Below, in pieces: positions 15,197 to 24,282 of a DNA stretch of 64,000 nt. A model generated the notes under the pieces. The model was not told the origin of the DNA. It ran no database searches and worked only from the letters and a program-made list of their open reading frames with translations. The stretch is from DASQUK01 sp963756425 (lineage in GTDB: Bacteria; Actinomycetota; Acidimicrobiia; Acidimicrobiales; VFJN01): contig CAVWNW010000007.1 in the NCBI GenBank assembly GCA_963756425.1, positions 341,105 to 405,104 on the forward strand, in the 5' to 3' direction. Position 1 is the stretch's first letter, and every line of letters starts with the position of its first letter. The position numbers were made by a program, and so were the translations under genes.

Positions 15197-17152
15197 GTGA
15201 GCGAGCCAGCCAGGGGCAGGGTGCTCTGGGAGCCACCCGGTGACGTGCGGGAGCGCACCCGGATCGGCCGTTATATGGCCTGGCTCGACAGCTATCGCGG
15301 GCGGTCGTTCGCCGACTACGGGAGCCTGTGGCGCTGGTCGGTCGGTGACCTCGACGATTTCTGGCGGACGATCTGGCAACACTTCCACCTCGAATCGTCC
15401 ACGCCGGTGGAACGGGCGCTGGCCAGCGCCGCGATGCCCGGTGCCGTGTGGTTCCCGGGGGCGATGGTCAACTACGCCGCCCACGCACTGCGCAGCGAGC
15501 CTGCCGGACCGGCGATCGTGGCCAGGTCGCAGTCACGCGATGTGCTCGAGCTGAGCATCACCGAGCTGCGCGACCAGGTGGCGCGCTGCCGGGCAGGGCT
15601 GGTGCGCCTGGGGGTGGGCCGAGGCGACCGGGTGGCCGCGTACCTTCCCAACGTCCCCGAGGCGGTGGTGGGGCTGCTGGCGACGGCCAGCCTGGGGGCG
15701 ATCTGGTCGTCGTGCGCCCCGGAGTTCGGCACCCGCAGCGTGGTCGACCGGCTCCGCCAGATCGAGCCGGTGGTGCTGCTGGCCGTGGACGGCTACCGCT
15801 ACGGGGCCAAGCGGGTCGACCGGGCCGCCGAGGTCGCCGATGTCCGGGCCCAGCTGCCGTCCCTGCGCCACGTCGTCACCGTCGGCTACCTGGACCCCGG
15901 CGCGCGGCTCCCGGGCTCGCTGACGTGGGACGAGCTGCTGGCCGAACCCGGGGAGCTGGCGTTCGATCCGGTCCCGTTCGACCACCCGCTCTACGTCCTC
16001 TACTCGTCGGGCACCACCGGCCTGCCCAAGCCCATCGTGCACGGCCACGGCGGCATCCTTGTCGAACACCACAAGGTGCTGGCGTTGCACAACGACCTCG
16101 GGCCCGGGGACCGCTTCTTCTGGTTCTCGACCACCGGCTGGATGATGTGGAACTACCTCATCTCCGGCCTGCTGGTGGGGGCGACACTGATGCTGTTCGA
16201 TGGCGACCCCGGCTATCCCGACCTGGGCGCGCTCTGGCGCATGGCCGGCGACGACGAGGTCAGCTTCTTCGGCACGTCGGCACCCTTCCTGCTGGCCTGC
16301 CGCAAGGCGGGCGTGGCCCCGGCCGACCTCGCCGACCTGAGCGCCCTGCGGTCGGTCGGGTCGACCGGCGCGCCCCTGCCCGCGGAAGGGTTCGAATGGG
16401 TGTACAAGGCGGTCAGTCCTGACGTCCTGCTGTCGTCGGTGAGCGGGGGCACCGACATGTGCACGGCGTTCGTCGGCGGCTGCCCGCTGGTTCCGGTGCG
16501 GGCCGGCGAGATCGGGTGCCGCTACCTCGGCGCGAGCGTCGAGGCCTACGCCGGGGGGCGGCCGGTGATGGGCGAGCAGGGCGAGCTGGTGATCACCCGG
16601 CCGATGCCGTCGATGCCGGTTGCGTTCTGGGGAGACCACGACGGTGCGCGGTACAAAGCCGCCTACTTCGACGACCATCCGGGCATGTGGACGCACGGCG
16701 ACTGGATAACCGTGTTCGAGGACGGCGCCTGCGTCATCACCGGGCGGTCGGACGCAACGCTCAACCGGGGTGGCGTACGAATGGGGACGGCCGAGCTGTA
16801 CTCCGTGGTGGAGGCGCTGCCCGAGGTGGCCGACAGCCTCGTGGTCCACCTCGAGGACGCGCACGGTGGACCGGGCAGGTTGGTGCTGTTCGTGGCCCCC
16901 GCTGCGGGGATCGAGCTGGACGACGAGCTGAGGGCCCGCATCACCAAGGTCGTGCGCGTCGAGCTGTCGCCGCGGCACGTACCCGACGAGATCCACGCCG
17001 TGCCCGGTGTGCCCCGCACGTTGTCGGGCAAGAAGCTCGAGGTGCCCGTGAAGCGCATCCTGCAGGGCGTCGAGCCCGAGCGGGCCGCCAGCCGGGGAAG
17101 CCTCGCGAACCCCGACGTGCTCGACGCCTATCAGTCCTTCGTCGACCAGTAG
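15197..17152 (+). CDS. Acetoacetate-CoA ligase (acetoacetyl-CoA synthetase)
   Basis: A 651-residue ANL-superfamily adenylate-forming enzyme, the usual length for acetoacetyl-CoA synthetase. The N-terminal region (LWEPPGDVRERTRIGRYMAWL, FWRTIWQHF) and AMVNYAAHAL are characteristic of this subfamily. The P-loop is YSSGTTGLPKPIVHGHGG, the adenylate-binding motifs are GSTGAPLP and MWTHGDW, and the catalytic lysine is in SGKKLEVPVKRIL near the end. It activates acetoacetate to acetoacetyl-CoA with ATP, feeding ketone bodies or PHB-type intermediates into metabolism. GTG 15197 fits the leaderless promoter. It is monocistronic and converges on an ankyrin gene. Confidence 0.9.
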   Translation: MSEPARGRVLWEPPGDVRERTRIGRYMAWLDSYRGRSFADYGSLWRWSVGDLDDFWRTIWQHFHLESSTPVERALASAAMPGAVWFPGAMVNYAAHALRSEPAGPAIVARSQSRDVLELSITELRDQVARCRAGLVRLGVGRGDRVAAYLPNVPEAVVGLLATASLGAIWSSCAPEFGTRSVVDRLRQIEPVVLLAVDGYRYGAKRVDRAAEVADVRAQLPSLRHVVTVGYLDPGARLPGSLTWDELLAEPGELAFDPVPFDHPLYVLYSSGTTGLPKPIVHGHGGILVEHHKVLALHNDLGPGDRFFWFSTTGWMMWNYLISGLLVGATLMLFDGDPGYPDLGALWRMAGDDEVSFFGTSAPFLLACRKAGVAPADLADLSALRSVGSTGAPLPAEGFEWVYKAVSPDVLLSSVSGGTDMCTAFVGGCPLVPVRAGEIGCRYLGASVEAYAGGRPVMGEQGELVITRPMPSMPVAFWGDHDGARYKAAYFDDHPGMWTHGDWITVFEDGACVITGRSDATLNRGGVRMGTAELYSVVEALPEVADSLVVHLEDAHGGPGRLVLFVAPAAGIELDDELRARITKVVRVELSPRHVPDEIHAVPGVPRTLSGKKLEVPVKRILQGVEPERAASRGSLANPDVLDAYQSFVDQ

Positions 17153-17180
17153 ACGTCCGGTCGTGCCCGGTCCGTCCGTA

Positions 17181-17952
17181 TCAGCCGAGCTCCGACGCGG
17201 ACTTGGCCCCCCGGGCGAGCAGCCACGCGACCAGCGCCGCCGGGTCCAGCCCGTCCTGCTCGCTGCGCCGGGCGGCATCCAGGGGCGTGAGCCCGTCCCA
17301 GGTGGCGACCCAGTTGAGGTCGGCGCCGCGCCCGAGGAGGAGCTCGGCCGCCCCGAGCTGGGCACCATGGCAGGCGGCCCAGAACGCCTGCGTGATCTCG
17401 TCGGCGGTTGGGGCCGGCTCGTCCGCGAGGTGCGCCTCGATGCGGTCCGTGAGCCCGAGGGCCGCGGCGTGCCAGAGCGTCGTGCGCGCCCCGTGCTCGA
17501 TCAGCCGCCGTGCCGCCCTCCACTGCCCGAAGGCGGTGGCGTCGGCCAGGGGCGGGCCGCCCCCGATGACCGCGCCGGGAGCCTCGATGTCGGCGCCGGC
17601 CTCGACCAACGCGTCGAGCGCGTCGGATGTCGTTACTGCTGGCCGCCCAGTGCAGAGGCGTCTCCGCGCTCTCAGGTCCCCGACACTGGGCGTTGACGTC
17701 GGCGCCGGCGCCGGCGAGCGTCCTCACGGTCGCGGCACCGTTGGGGAAGTTCCCGGGCCAGTCGGTCGCGATGTGCAGCAACGTGCGCCCGGCGTCGGTT
17801 CCCTGGTCGTCGTCGCAGTCGCTCTGGACGATGCGGACGGTGGCGAGGTCCGCATCCTCCTCGAGCAGCCGGGTCAGCGTGGCGACGTCACCGGCGCGGA
17901 TCGCCTCCGTCACCGCGACCGCGATCGGCTCGTCATCGGCAATGGTCGTCAT
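17181..17952 (-). pseudogene. Ankyrin repeat protein, frameshifted
   Basis: Repaired, this is a 256-residue soluble ankyrin-repeat protein. The first frame (17952 down to 17626) gives AVTEAIRAGDVATLTRLLEE, RTLLHIATDWPG and TPLHWAASSNDI. The repeats then continue in another frame from 17624 (DALDALVEAGADIEAPG, ARRLIEHGARTTLWHAAALG, AAELLLGRGADLNW, TPLDAARRSEQDG) to TCA at 17181. One extra C at 17625-17626 in a CC pair explains the break. Left unrepaired, the first frame runs into Arg-rich nonsense. Ankyrin proteins bind other proteins; no partner is suggested. Either a sequencing indel or a recent pseudogene. Confidence 0.75.
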
Positions 17953-18152
17953 CGTGCGCCCCGATCCCTGTGGTCGTCACGCCGCAGCGTCGCGCATCCG
18001 GCGGCCGCGCCGCCCCCGCGTTCGACGACGATCGAAGGACTCGGCGTGGCGGGGTGGGTGCATCCCGCTCTACGGGTGGCGGCGCCGGCATGGCACGATG
18101 GCTGACGCGGTTTAGGGTCGCCGGCTCGGCGGCTTCGAGGACGAGGAGGGTC

Positions 18153-19607
18153 ATGGAGACCAAGGACACGCTCTACATCGGCGGCGAGTGGGTGGCCCCG
18201 GCGACGACCGGCACCATCGAGGTGATCAGCCCCACGACCGAGGCCGTGATCGCCAGTGTGCCCGAGGCCTCCGAGGGCGACGTCGACCGGGCCGTCGAGG
18301 CGGCCAAGGCCGCGCTAGGCGGCCCCTTCCCGCAGCTGTCGCCGGCCGAGCGGGCCGAGTACGTGATCAAGCTCTCCCAGGCCATCCAGGCACGGGCGCC
18401 CGAGTTCGCCGAGACCATCACTCGCGAGATGGGCTCGCCGTCGAGCTGGGCGCTCATGGGCCAGGTGCTGTCGTCGACCATGGTGTTCGACGGCTGGGTC
18501 GAGCTGGCCCGCACGTTCCCGTTCGAGGAGCTCCGCCCGGGCGCGCTGGGGCCGGTGCTCGTGCGCAAGGAGCCGGTGGGGGTATCGGCCGGGATCATCC
18601 CCTGGAACGTGCCGCTGTTCATCGTCGCCCTCAAGCTCGGCGCCGCCCTCGTCGCCGGCTCACCCATGATCCTCAAGCCGTCGCCCGAGACCCCGCTCGA
18701 CGGCTACCTGCTCGGCGAGGTGCTCGACGAGATCGGGCTGCCCAAGGGCATGGTGTCGATCCTTCCCGCCGGCCGCGAGATCGGCGAGTACATCGTGCGC
18801 CACCCCGGCGTCGACAAGATCGGGTTCACCGGCTCGACCGCCGCTGGTCGCAAGGTGGGGGCCATCTGCGGCGAGATGCTCAAGCGCTGCACGCTGGAGC
18901 TCGGCGGCAAGTCGGCGGCCATCGTGCTCGACGACGCCGACCTGACCAGCGCGATGCCGCTGCTCATGCCCAACGCCCTCATGAACAACGGCGAGGCATG
19001 CGTGGCCCAGACCCGGATCCTCGCGCCGCGGGCACGCTATGACGAGGTGGTCGACGCCGTGGCCGACGCGGTCAAGGCCACGACCGTGGGCGACCCGGCC
19101 GACCCCTCGGTGGCGGTGGGTCCCCTCGTGGCGGAGCGCCAGCGCGAGCGGGTGCTGGGCTACATCGACAAGGGCCGCAGCGAGGGAGCCAAGCTCGCCG
19201 TGGGCGGCGGGCGGCCCGCCGGGCTCGACCGAGGCTGGTTCGTCGAGCCCACGCTGTTCGTCGACGTCGAGAACCGGATGACCATCGCCCAGGAGGAGAT
19301 CTTCGGGCCGGTGCTGGCGGTGCTGCCCTACGACGACGAGTCCGACGCGGTGCGCATCGCCAACGACAGCGACTACGGCCTGTCGGGCTCGGTGTGGACG
19401 CAGGACGTCGAGCGCGGCATCGACGTCGCCCGCCAGGTCCGCACCGGCACCTACGGGGTCAACCAGTTCGGCACGCTCGACCTACGCAACCCGTTCGGCG
19501 GGTTCAAGGCGTCGGGCGTGGGCCGTGAACTGGGGCCCGAGGGCCTGTCGGCGTACGTCGAGACCAAGTCGATCGTGCTGCCGGCCGACTACCAGCCGCC
19601 GGCTTGA
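18153..19607 (+). CDS. NAD(P)-dependent aldehyde dehydrogenase
   Basis: A 484-residue aldehyde dehydrogenase of standard length. The cofactor region has IIPWNVPLFIVALKLG and KPSPETPL, the NAD-binding GFTGSTAAGRKVG follows, the general-base glutamate is in LELGGKSAAIVL and the nucleophile cysteine in NNGEACVAQTRI. The C-terminal EEIFGPVL and NPFGGFKASGVGRELG are also conserved. It oxidises an aldehyde to the acid; the amino acids here do not fix the substrate. ATG 18153 follows a GAGGAGGG site; the frame open from 17970 lacks a ribosome-binding site. A small secreted-protein gene overlaps its stop. Confidence 0.9.
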   Translation: METKDTLYIGGEWVAPATTGTIEVISPTTEAVIASVPEASEGDVDRAVEAAKAALGGPFPQLSPAERAEYVIKLSQAIQARAPEFAETITREMGSPSSWALMGQVLSSTMVFDGWVELARTFPFEELRPGALGPVLVRKEPVGVSAGIIPWNVPLFIVALKLGAALVAGSPMILKPSPETPLDGYLLGEVLDEIGLPKGMVSILPAGREIGEYIVRHPGVDKIGFTGSTAAGRKVGAICGEMLKRCTLELGGKSAAIVLDDADLTSAMPLLMPNALMNNGEACVAQTRILAPRARYDEVVDAVADAVKATTVGDPADPSVAVGPLVAERQRERVLGYIDKGRSEGAKLAVGGGRPAGLDRGWFVEPTLFVDVENRMTIAQEEIFGPVLAVLPYDDESDAVRIANDSDYGLSGSVWTQDVERGIDVARQVRTGTYGVNQFGTLDLRNPFGGFKASGVGRELGPEGLSAYVETKSIVLPADYQPPA

Positions 19608-20050
19608 TCCGGTCCCGGGCTTCGCTGGGCAGCGGCCCGAAGCGACGGCGCGCCCCAGTAGGCGTCGCCGTGCTGCTCGTGGCGGCCCTCACGGTCGTCG
19701 CCGCGGCTGTCCCCTCGGGGGCGGCGGTGGCCGCGGCGACTACTGGCGCCCCGGGCGGCTCCGCCCCGGCGGCGGCCCAGCAGCCGGAGGACGATCCCGA
19801 CGGCGACCCCTCGACCGACGATGCGCCCCTGCCGGGGCAGGACATGATCCCCGAACCCAACTCCGGGCGGCCGCCCCGCGATGCCGGCGATCGAGGCGGT
19901 GCGCTCCAGGGGGTCGTGCTCCTTCTCATCGTGATCGGGGTGGGCGGGATCGCGGGCCTCGCGGTTCGGGAGTCCCGCCGTGCCCGGGCCCGCCGGATCG
20001 CCGGATCCAACGGCCGCGCCCGGGGGCGGACGCGATCGCGCCCGACGTGA
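19604..20050 (+). CDS. Hypothetical membrane protein with two hydrophobic segments
   Basis: A 148-residue protein of unknown function. A positively charged start and hydrophobic helix (VAVLLVAALTVVAAAVPSGA, residues 19-38) look like a signal peptide or anchor. A Pro/Asp/Gly-rich linker of about 60 residues follows (PEDDPDGDPSTDDAPLPGQD), then a second helix (VVLLLIVIGVGGIAGLAV) and an Arg-rich cytoplasmic tail. The TTG start at 19604 overlaps the aldehyde dehydrogenase stop and has no clear ribosome-binding site, so coupling or a downstream GTG are both possible. Low-complexity composition limits confidence, but the two-helix layout argues it is real. Confidence 0.5.
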   Translation: MIRSRASLGSGPKRRRAPVGVAVLLVAALTVVAAAVPSGAAVAAATTGAPGGSAPAAAQQPEDDPDGDPSTDDAPLPGQDMIPEPNSGRPPRDAGDRGGALQGVVLLLIVIGVGGIAGLAVRESRRARARRIAGSNGRARGRTRSRPT

Positions 20051-20085
20051 CAACCGACCACCGCCGCCGTCGGACCCGCCACCCG

Positions 20086-20091
20086 TAGCCT
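20086..20091 (+). promoter_or_regulatory. -10 box, leaderless type, for the GNAT-acyl-CoA ligase gene
   Basis: TAGCCT, nine bases, then GTG 20101. Confidence 0.5.
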
Positions 20092-20100
20092 CGCGGGACA

Positions 20101-22908
20101 GTGGACGAGCCGACGATCATCGCCCCCGGGCCGGTCCCGCCCGGCTACCCGGGCGCCTGGGAGGCCGACGTGGTGCTCGCCGATGGCGGCACCGCGCACA
20201 TCAGGCCGATCCGGCCCGACGACGGGCCGAGGGTCGTGGACTTCCATGGCCGCCAGTCCCCCGAGAGCATCTACTTCCGCTACTTCACGCCCCGCCCTCA
20301 CCTTCCCGACACGGAGGTCGAGCGGCTCACTCACGTCGACTACTCCGATCGCATGGCGTTCGTCGCGCTGCTCGACGACGTGCTGGTGGGCGTCGCCCGC
20401 TACGACCGCCTGCCCACTCGGTCGGACGCCGAGGTGGCGTTCTTCGTGGATGACCGCCATCACGGGCGCGGCATCGCCACCGTCCTGCTGGAGTACCTGG
20501 CCGAGGCGGCCCGCCAAACCGGCATCTCCGCGTTCACGGCGACGGTGCTGCCCACGAACGGACGCATGGTCGCGGTGTTCCGCAACGCCGGGTTCACGGT
20601 GGCCAGCCGCTTCGGGGACGGCGTGATCGAGGTCCAACTCGACCTGCGGCCGACACCCGGGGCGGAGGCGGCGGTCGCCGCCCGGGCGCAGCGCGCGGAG
20701 GCCCAGGCGGTGCGCCGGCTGCTGGAACCCCGGTCCGTGGCGGTCATCGGTGCTGGACGCGATCCGAGCGGGGTCGGTCACGCCGTGCTGCGCAACGTGC
20801 TGGACCATGGTTTCGTCGGACCCGTATACGCGGTCAACCCGGCGGCCGACGAGGTCGCCGGCGTCCACGCGGTGGCCACCGTGGGCGACATCGACGGGCC
20901 CGTCGACCTGGCGGTCGTGGTGGTGCCCGCCACCCACGTGCCGGCGGTGGTGGAGGACTGTGGCCGCAAGGGCGTCCCGGCCGTGATCGTGATCTCGGCC
21001 GGGTTCGCCGAGGCCGGCCCGGAGGGCGCGGCACTGTCGGCGGCCGCGCTCCGGGCCGCCCGGCGGTTCGGGACCCGCCTGCTCGGCCCCAACTGCCTGG
21101 GGGTCATCAACACCGATCCGGACGTGCGGCTCCACGCGACGTTCGCCACGCCCAACCCTCCTCCCGGGCCCGTTGCCCTGCTGTCGGAGTCGGGCACGAT
21201 CGGCGGGGTCATCCTCGACCGCGTCGCGGAGGCCGGGCTGGGGGCGTCGTCGTTCGCCGCCATCGGGAACCGGGCCGACGTGTCGGCCAACGACATGCTC
21301 CAGTACTGGGCCGACGACCCCCGCACCGAGCTCGTGCTGCTGTACCTCGAGTCGTTCGGCAACGCCCGCAAGTTCAGCCGCATCGCCCGCCAGCTGGGCC
21401 GGACCAAGCCGATCGTGGCGGTCAAGAGCCGGGGCGCGGCGCGCGCCTATCCCACCGATGGCGCCCCTGAGACCGGGCCGATAGGCGAGGGCGGGGCCCG
21501 AGGGGCCCGCAGCAAAGCTGCAAGACCGGAAAGCATGCCGCGGCGGGACGCCGCGCACCCCGCCGCGGTCGACGCCGCGGTCGACGCGCTGCTGGAGCAG
21601 ACCGGCGTGGTGCGGGTTGACACGCTGGCGCAGCTGCTGGATGTCGCCCGGGTGCTGGCGTGCCAGCCTCTGCCCGACGGCGACCGGGTGGCGTTGGTGG
21701 GCAATGGGGGCGGGTCTCTGGCGCTCGCGGCGGACGCCTGCGTCGACGCGGGGCTCTTGCTGGCCGAGCTGGGGACCGGGGTGCGGCGGCAGCTGGGTGC
21801 CGGGCCGCCCGGGTCGCGGGCGGCGACGCGGGTGCGGGCGAGCACCGTCGACCTGGGGTTCGAGGCCGGCCCCGACGACCTGGAGCGCGCGCTGCGTGCC
21901 CTGCTCGGTGACGACGGGGTCGACAGCGTGCTCGTCGTCTGCGCGCCGGCGCCCCGTCAGCCCACGACCGACCTGGTGCGCGCCGTAGCGGCGGCGGCGT
22001 CCGACCGACCGGGCAAGACGCTGCTGGCCTGCGTCTTCGGCCCCCACCCGACGACCATCTCGCCGGTGTCCGCGCCAGATGTGCCGGTGTTCGACTTCCC
22101 GGACGCCGCCGCCTACGCGCTGGGGCGGGTGACGCAGTACGCCCGCTGGCGTCGCGCCCCCGAGGGTGAGGTGGTCGTCACGCCGGGAGCCGACCCGGAG
22201 GCGGGCCGGGCGCGGGTGGCTACAGCCCTGGCCGAGGGCGGGATGGAGGCCGGCGGCCGGTGGCTGCCGCCCGATGTCGCCGTCGACGTCCTCACCGCCG
22301 CCGGCCTGCCGATCGTGCCGTCGCGGGTGGCACAGGATCGTGAGCAGGCGCTCGCGGCCGCCGGCGACCTCGGCTATCCGGTGGCGGTCAAGTCGGCGGC
22401 GCGGCGCCGGTCGGCCAAGACCGAGGCCGGCGGGATCGCCCTGGACGTCCACGACCCGGCCGAGCTGGTGGCGACGCTGGACGGCATGGGCGGCGCCCTC
22501 GGGGACGCGCTGTGGCCCGTCGTGGTCCAGCCGATGGTCGAGCCCGGCGTCGACGTGGCCGTGATCGTGGCCCAGAGCGAGCTGGTGGGGCCGGTCGTCA
22601 CCCTGGGCGCCGGCGGAGTCGCCACCGACCTGTCCGCCACCGAGGTCCACGTGCTCCCCCTCACCGACCGCGCTGCCACCCGGTTCGTCGCTTCGTCGCC
22701 GCTGGCACCCCTGCTCGACGAGGCCGCGCGCCGGGGCCTCGAGGACGTGCTCCTGCGGGTGGGTGCGCTGGTCGAGGCGGCCCCGGAGGTGGTGGCGCTG
22801 GAGCTCAACCCGGTGATCGTGTCGCCGTCCGGCCCCGCGGCGGCGGACGTCCGGCTGCGCGTCGCCCCCATCGAACGCGACCCGCTGCCCCCGGTCCGCC
22901 GGCTCTGA
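20101..22908 (+). CDS. GNAT acetyltransferase fused to NDP-forming acyl-CoA ligase
   Basis: A 935-residue fusion. Residues 15-185 are a GNAT acetyltransferase (acetyl-CoA loop in DRHHGRGIATVLLEYL). From about 205 comes an NDP-forming acyl-CoA synthetase: CoA-binding domain (RSVAVIGAGRDPSG), ligase domain with LLGPNCLGVINTD and LSESGTIGGVILD, and an ATP-grasp domain at 720-935 (GYPVAVKSAARRRSAKTEAGG...VVQPMVEPGVDVAVIV). Related bacterial Pat proteins carry GNAT at the C-terminus; here it is N-terminal. They acetylate lysines, for example on acyl-CoA synthetases. The loop that normally carries the phosphohistidine (SHTG-type) is replaced at residues 447-485 by a Gly/Arg-rich insert; His486 may be the remnant. 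Ligase activity is therefore uncertain. Confidence 0.85.
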   Translation: MDEPTIIAPGPVPPGYPGAWEADVVLADGGTAHIRPIRPDDGPRVVDFHGRQSPESIYFRYFTPRPHLPDTEVERLTHVDYSDRMAFVALLDDVLVGVARYDRLPTRSDAEVAFFVDDRHHGRGIATVLLEYLAEAARQTGISAFTATVLPTNGRMVAVFRNAGFTVASRFGDGVIEVQLDLRPTPGAEAAVAARAQRAEAQAVRRLLEPRSVAVIGAGRDPSGVGHAVLRNVLDHGFVGPVYAVNPAADEVAGVHAVATVGDIDGPVDLAVVVVPATHVPAVVEDCGRKGVPAVIVISAGFAEAGPEGAALSAAALRAARRFGTRLLGPNCLGVINTDPDVRLHATFATPNPPPGPVALLSESGTIGGVILDRVAEAGLGASSFAAIGNRADVSANDMLQYWADDPRTELVLLYLESFGNARKFSRIARQLGRTKPIVAVKSRGAARAYPTDGAPETGPIGEGGARGARSKAARPESMPRRDAAHPAAVDAAVDALLEQTGVVRVDTLAQLLDVARVLACQPLPDGDRVALVGNGGGSLALAADACVDAGLLLAELGTGVRRQLGAGPPGSRAATRVRASTVDLGFEAGPDDLERALRALLGDDGVDSVLVVCAPAPRQPTTDLVRAVAAAASDRPGKTLLACVFGPHPTTISPVSAPDVPVFDFPDAAAYALGRVTQYARWRRAPEGEVVVTPGADPEAGRARVATALAEGGMEAGGRWLPPDVAVDVLTAAGLPIVPSRVAQDREQALAAAGDLGYPVAVKSAARRRSAKTEAGGIALDVHDPAELVATLDGMGGALGDALWPVVVQPMVEPGVDVAVIVAQSELVGPVVTLGAGGVATDLSATEVHVLPLTDRAATRFVASSPLAPLLDEAARRGLEDVLLRVGALVEAAPEVVALELNPVIVSPSGPAAADVRLRVAPIERDPLPPVRRL
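21444..21521 (+). repeat. In-frame cluster of hairpins inside the acyl-CoA ligase gene
   Basis: Three inverted repeats follow each other: CGCCTATC (21444-21451) with GATAGGCG (21480-21487), a GC-rich imperfect palindrome at 21491-21510, and GCAGC-AAA-GCTGC at 21509-21521. They coincide with a protein insert of atypical composition at the ligase loop, consistent with insertion of a small palindromic element that kept the frame open. Confidence 0.5.
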
Positions 22909-22919
22909 AGTGTCCCCGT

Positions 22920-22962
22920 CCGGCGTTCGGAGGCGCCGGGAACGGTCGGCTTCGAACGCCGG
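22920..22962. terminator. Inverted repeat between convergent genes
   Basis: CCGGCGTTCG (22920-22929) pairs perfectly with CGAACGCCGG (22953-22962) across a 23-base loop that can fold further. It lies between the acyl-CoA ligase and acyl-CoA dehydrogenase stops, so it can end both transcripts. Confidence 0.55.
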
Positions 22963-22968
22963 TCCGGC

Positions 22969-24111
22969 TCAGCGGGGCTCGCGGGGGAGCCCGAGGGTGC
23001 GCTCGCCCAGGATGTTGCGCAGGATCTGGCTCGTCCCGCCCATGATCGTGTAGGCGGGGGCGTAGCAGAGGTTGCGGCTCACGCGGCGGGCCAGGACCTG
23101 CATGCCGCTGCCGTTCCCCGACTCGGCGAGCAGGGCCCAGGGCCCGAGCACCCGGCCGCAGAACGCGGCGATGCGCTGCTCGAGCTCGGTGCAGAACGTC
23201 TTGGTGGCTGCGGAGAACTGCCGCGGTGTCTGGCCGAGCGTCTCGCGGAGCACGAGCAGGCGCCCGATCCGGTAGCCGGACTCGATGGCGGCCATCTCCT
23301 GGCGGACCAGGGGATCGGTGGCATCGGCCCAGGGCCGCACGTCCTCGTACAGGCGGCGGTTGGAGACGAGGCGGTCGATGCCGCCCCGTTCGTGCTCCAT
23401 CTGCCGCATGACCTGGCGGAACGAGCCGTTGGGCTCGCCAACGAGGTGCGCGCCGGGCACCCGCACGTCCTCGAAGTAGACCTCGCAGAAGTGCCGGCTG
23501 CCGGTCATGTCGACGATCGGCCGGACCGACACCCCGGATGACCGCATGTCCACGACGAGCTCCGAGAGGCCCTCGTGCGGCTTGGCGTCCGGGTCCGTGC
23601 GGGCGATGAGGTAGCACCAGTCGGCGTCGGCGGCGCCCGAGGTCCAGATCTTCTGGCCGTTGACCACCCACTCGTCGCCGTTGCGCTCGGCCCGGGTCCG
23701 GATCCCGGCCACGTTGGAGCCGGCGTCGGGCTCGCTCATGCCGATGCACCACATCGACGTGCCGGCGACGATCCCCGGAAGCCAGCGGGCCCGCTGGTCG
23801 TCCGTGCCGAACTGCAGCAGGCTCGGGCCCATCTGCCGGTCGGCGAACCAGGCTGCGGCGACGGGTGCGCCCGTGCTGATCAGCGCCTCGAACACCATGA
23901 AGCGCTCGAGGGGACTGCGGCCACCGCCCCCCTGGTCGACCGGCCAGGTCATGCCCAGCCAGCCCCTGGCGCCGAGCTCCCGGGCGAAGGCGCGGTCGTG
24001 CCCGATGATCCAGCTGTCGTCGGGCACGTCGGCCCGCTCCGACGCCTCGCGGCCGACCTTCAGCGCCTCCTCGCGCAGCACCTGCAGGTCGGGGGAGAGG
24101 ACGAAGTCCAT
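22969..24111 (-). CDS. Acyl-CoA dehydrogenase family protein
   Basis: A 380-residue flavoprotein with the three-part acyl-CoA dehydrogenase fold: N-terminal helices (LREEALKVGREASERAD), middle beta domain with GMSEPDAGSNVAGIRTRA and GQKIWTSGAADADW contacting FAD, and C-terminal helices with HERGGIDRLVSNRRLYED and MGGTSQILRNILGERTLGLP. It should introduce a double bond next to an acyl-CoA thioester, passing electrons to ETF. The glutamate of HERGGID occupies the region of the long-chain type base but assignment of substrate is not possible. ATG 24111 is close to the MITE-like repeat, which fills its promoter side. Confidence 0.88.
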   Translation of the reverse strand: MDFVLSPDLQVLREEALKVGREASERADVPDDSWIIGHDRAFARELGARGWLGMTWPVDQGGGGRSPLERFMVFEALISTGAPVAAAWFADRQMGPSLLQFGTDDQRARWLPGIVAGTSMWCIGMSEPDAGSNVAGIRTRAERNGDEWVVNGQKIWTSGAADADWCYLIARTDPDAKPHEGLSELVVDMRSSGVSVRPIVDMTGSRHFCEVYFEDVRVPGAHLVGEPNGSFRQVMRQMEHERGGIDRLVSNRRLYEDVRPWADATDPLVRQEMAAIESGYRIGRLLVLRETLGQTPRQFSAATKTFCTELEQRIAAFCGRVLGPWALLAESGNGSGMQVLARRVSRNLCYAPAYTIMGGTSQILRNILGERTLGLPREPR

Positions 24112-24114
24112 CAG

Positions 24115-24245
24115 AGGCCGAGCGGACAGGCCCGCCGGTGGGCACAGAACCGTACGGGATTTGCAGCGTGAGCCCAGGTCACACAGCTCGGCCTCCGGCA
24201 GCGCTGACCACGGTGCGCCAAGACGACGTTCCTATCCGCTCGAGT
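24115..24245. repeat. MITE-like dispersed repeat, copy A (131 bp)
   Basis: This segment is homologous to 31080-31207. Both begin with GCCGAGCGGACAGG and end with CCTATCCGCTCGAGT; the two ends are inverted repeats of each other (about 11 of 12 bases). Internal blocks CGGGA-TTTG, AGCTCGGC and CCGGCARCGCTGACCAC are also shared. No protein is encoded. It lies between divergent starts of the acyl-CoA dehydrogenase and GNAT genes. Confidence 0.7.
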
Positions 24246-24269
24246 GCTTTACGCGGCGACGGTACTCAG

Positions 24270-24275
24270 TACCGT
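24270..24275 (+). promoter_or_regulatory. -10 box, leaderless type, for the GNAT gene
   Basis: TACCGT, seven bases, then ATG 24283. Confidence 0.5.
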
Positions 24276-24282
24276 CGGCGGG

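Noticed and set aside
19504..22650. Open frame of 1048 codons antisense to the GNAT-acyl-CoA ligase gene
   Set aside because: Composition is His/Asp/Arg-rich without domains, and the opposite strand has a full recognised protein.
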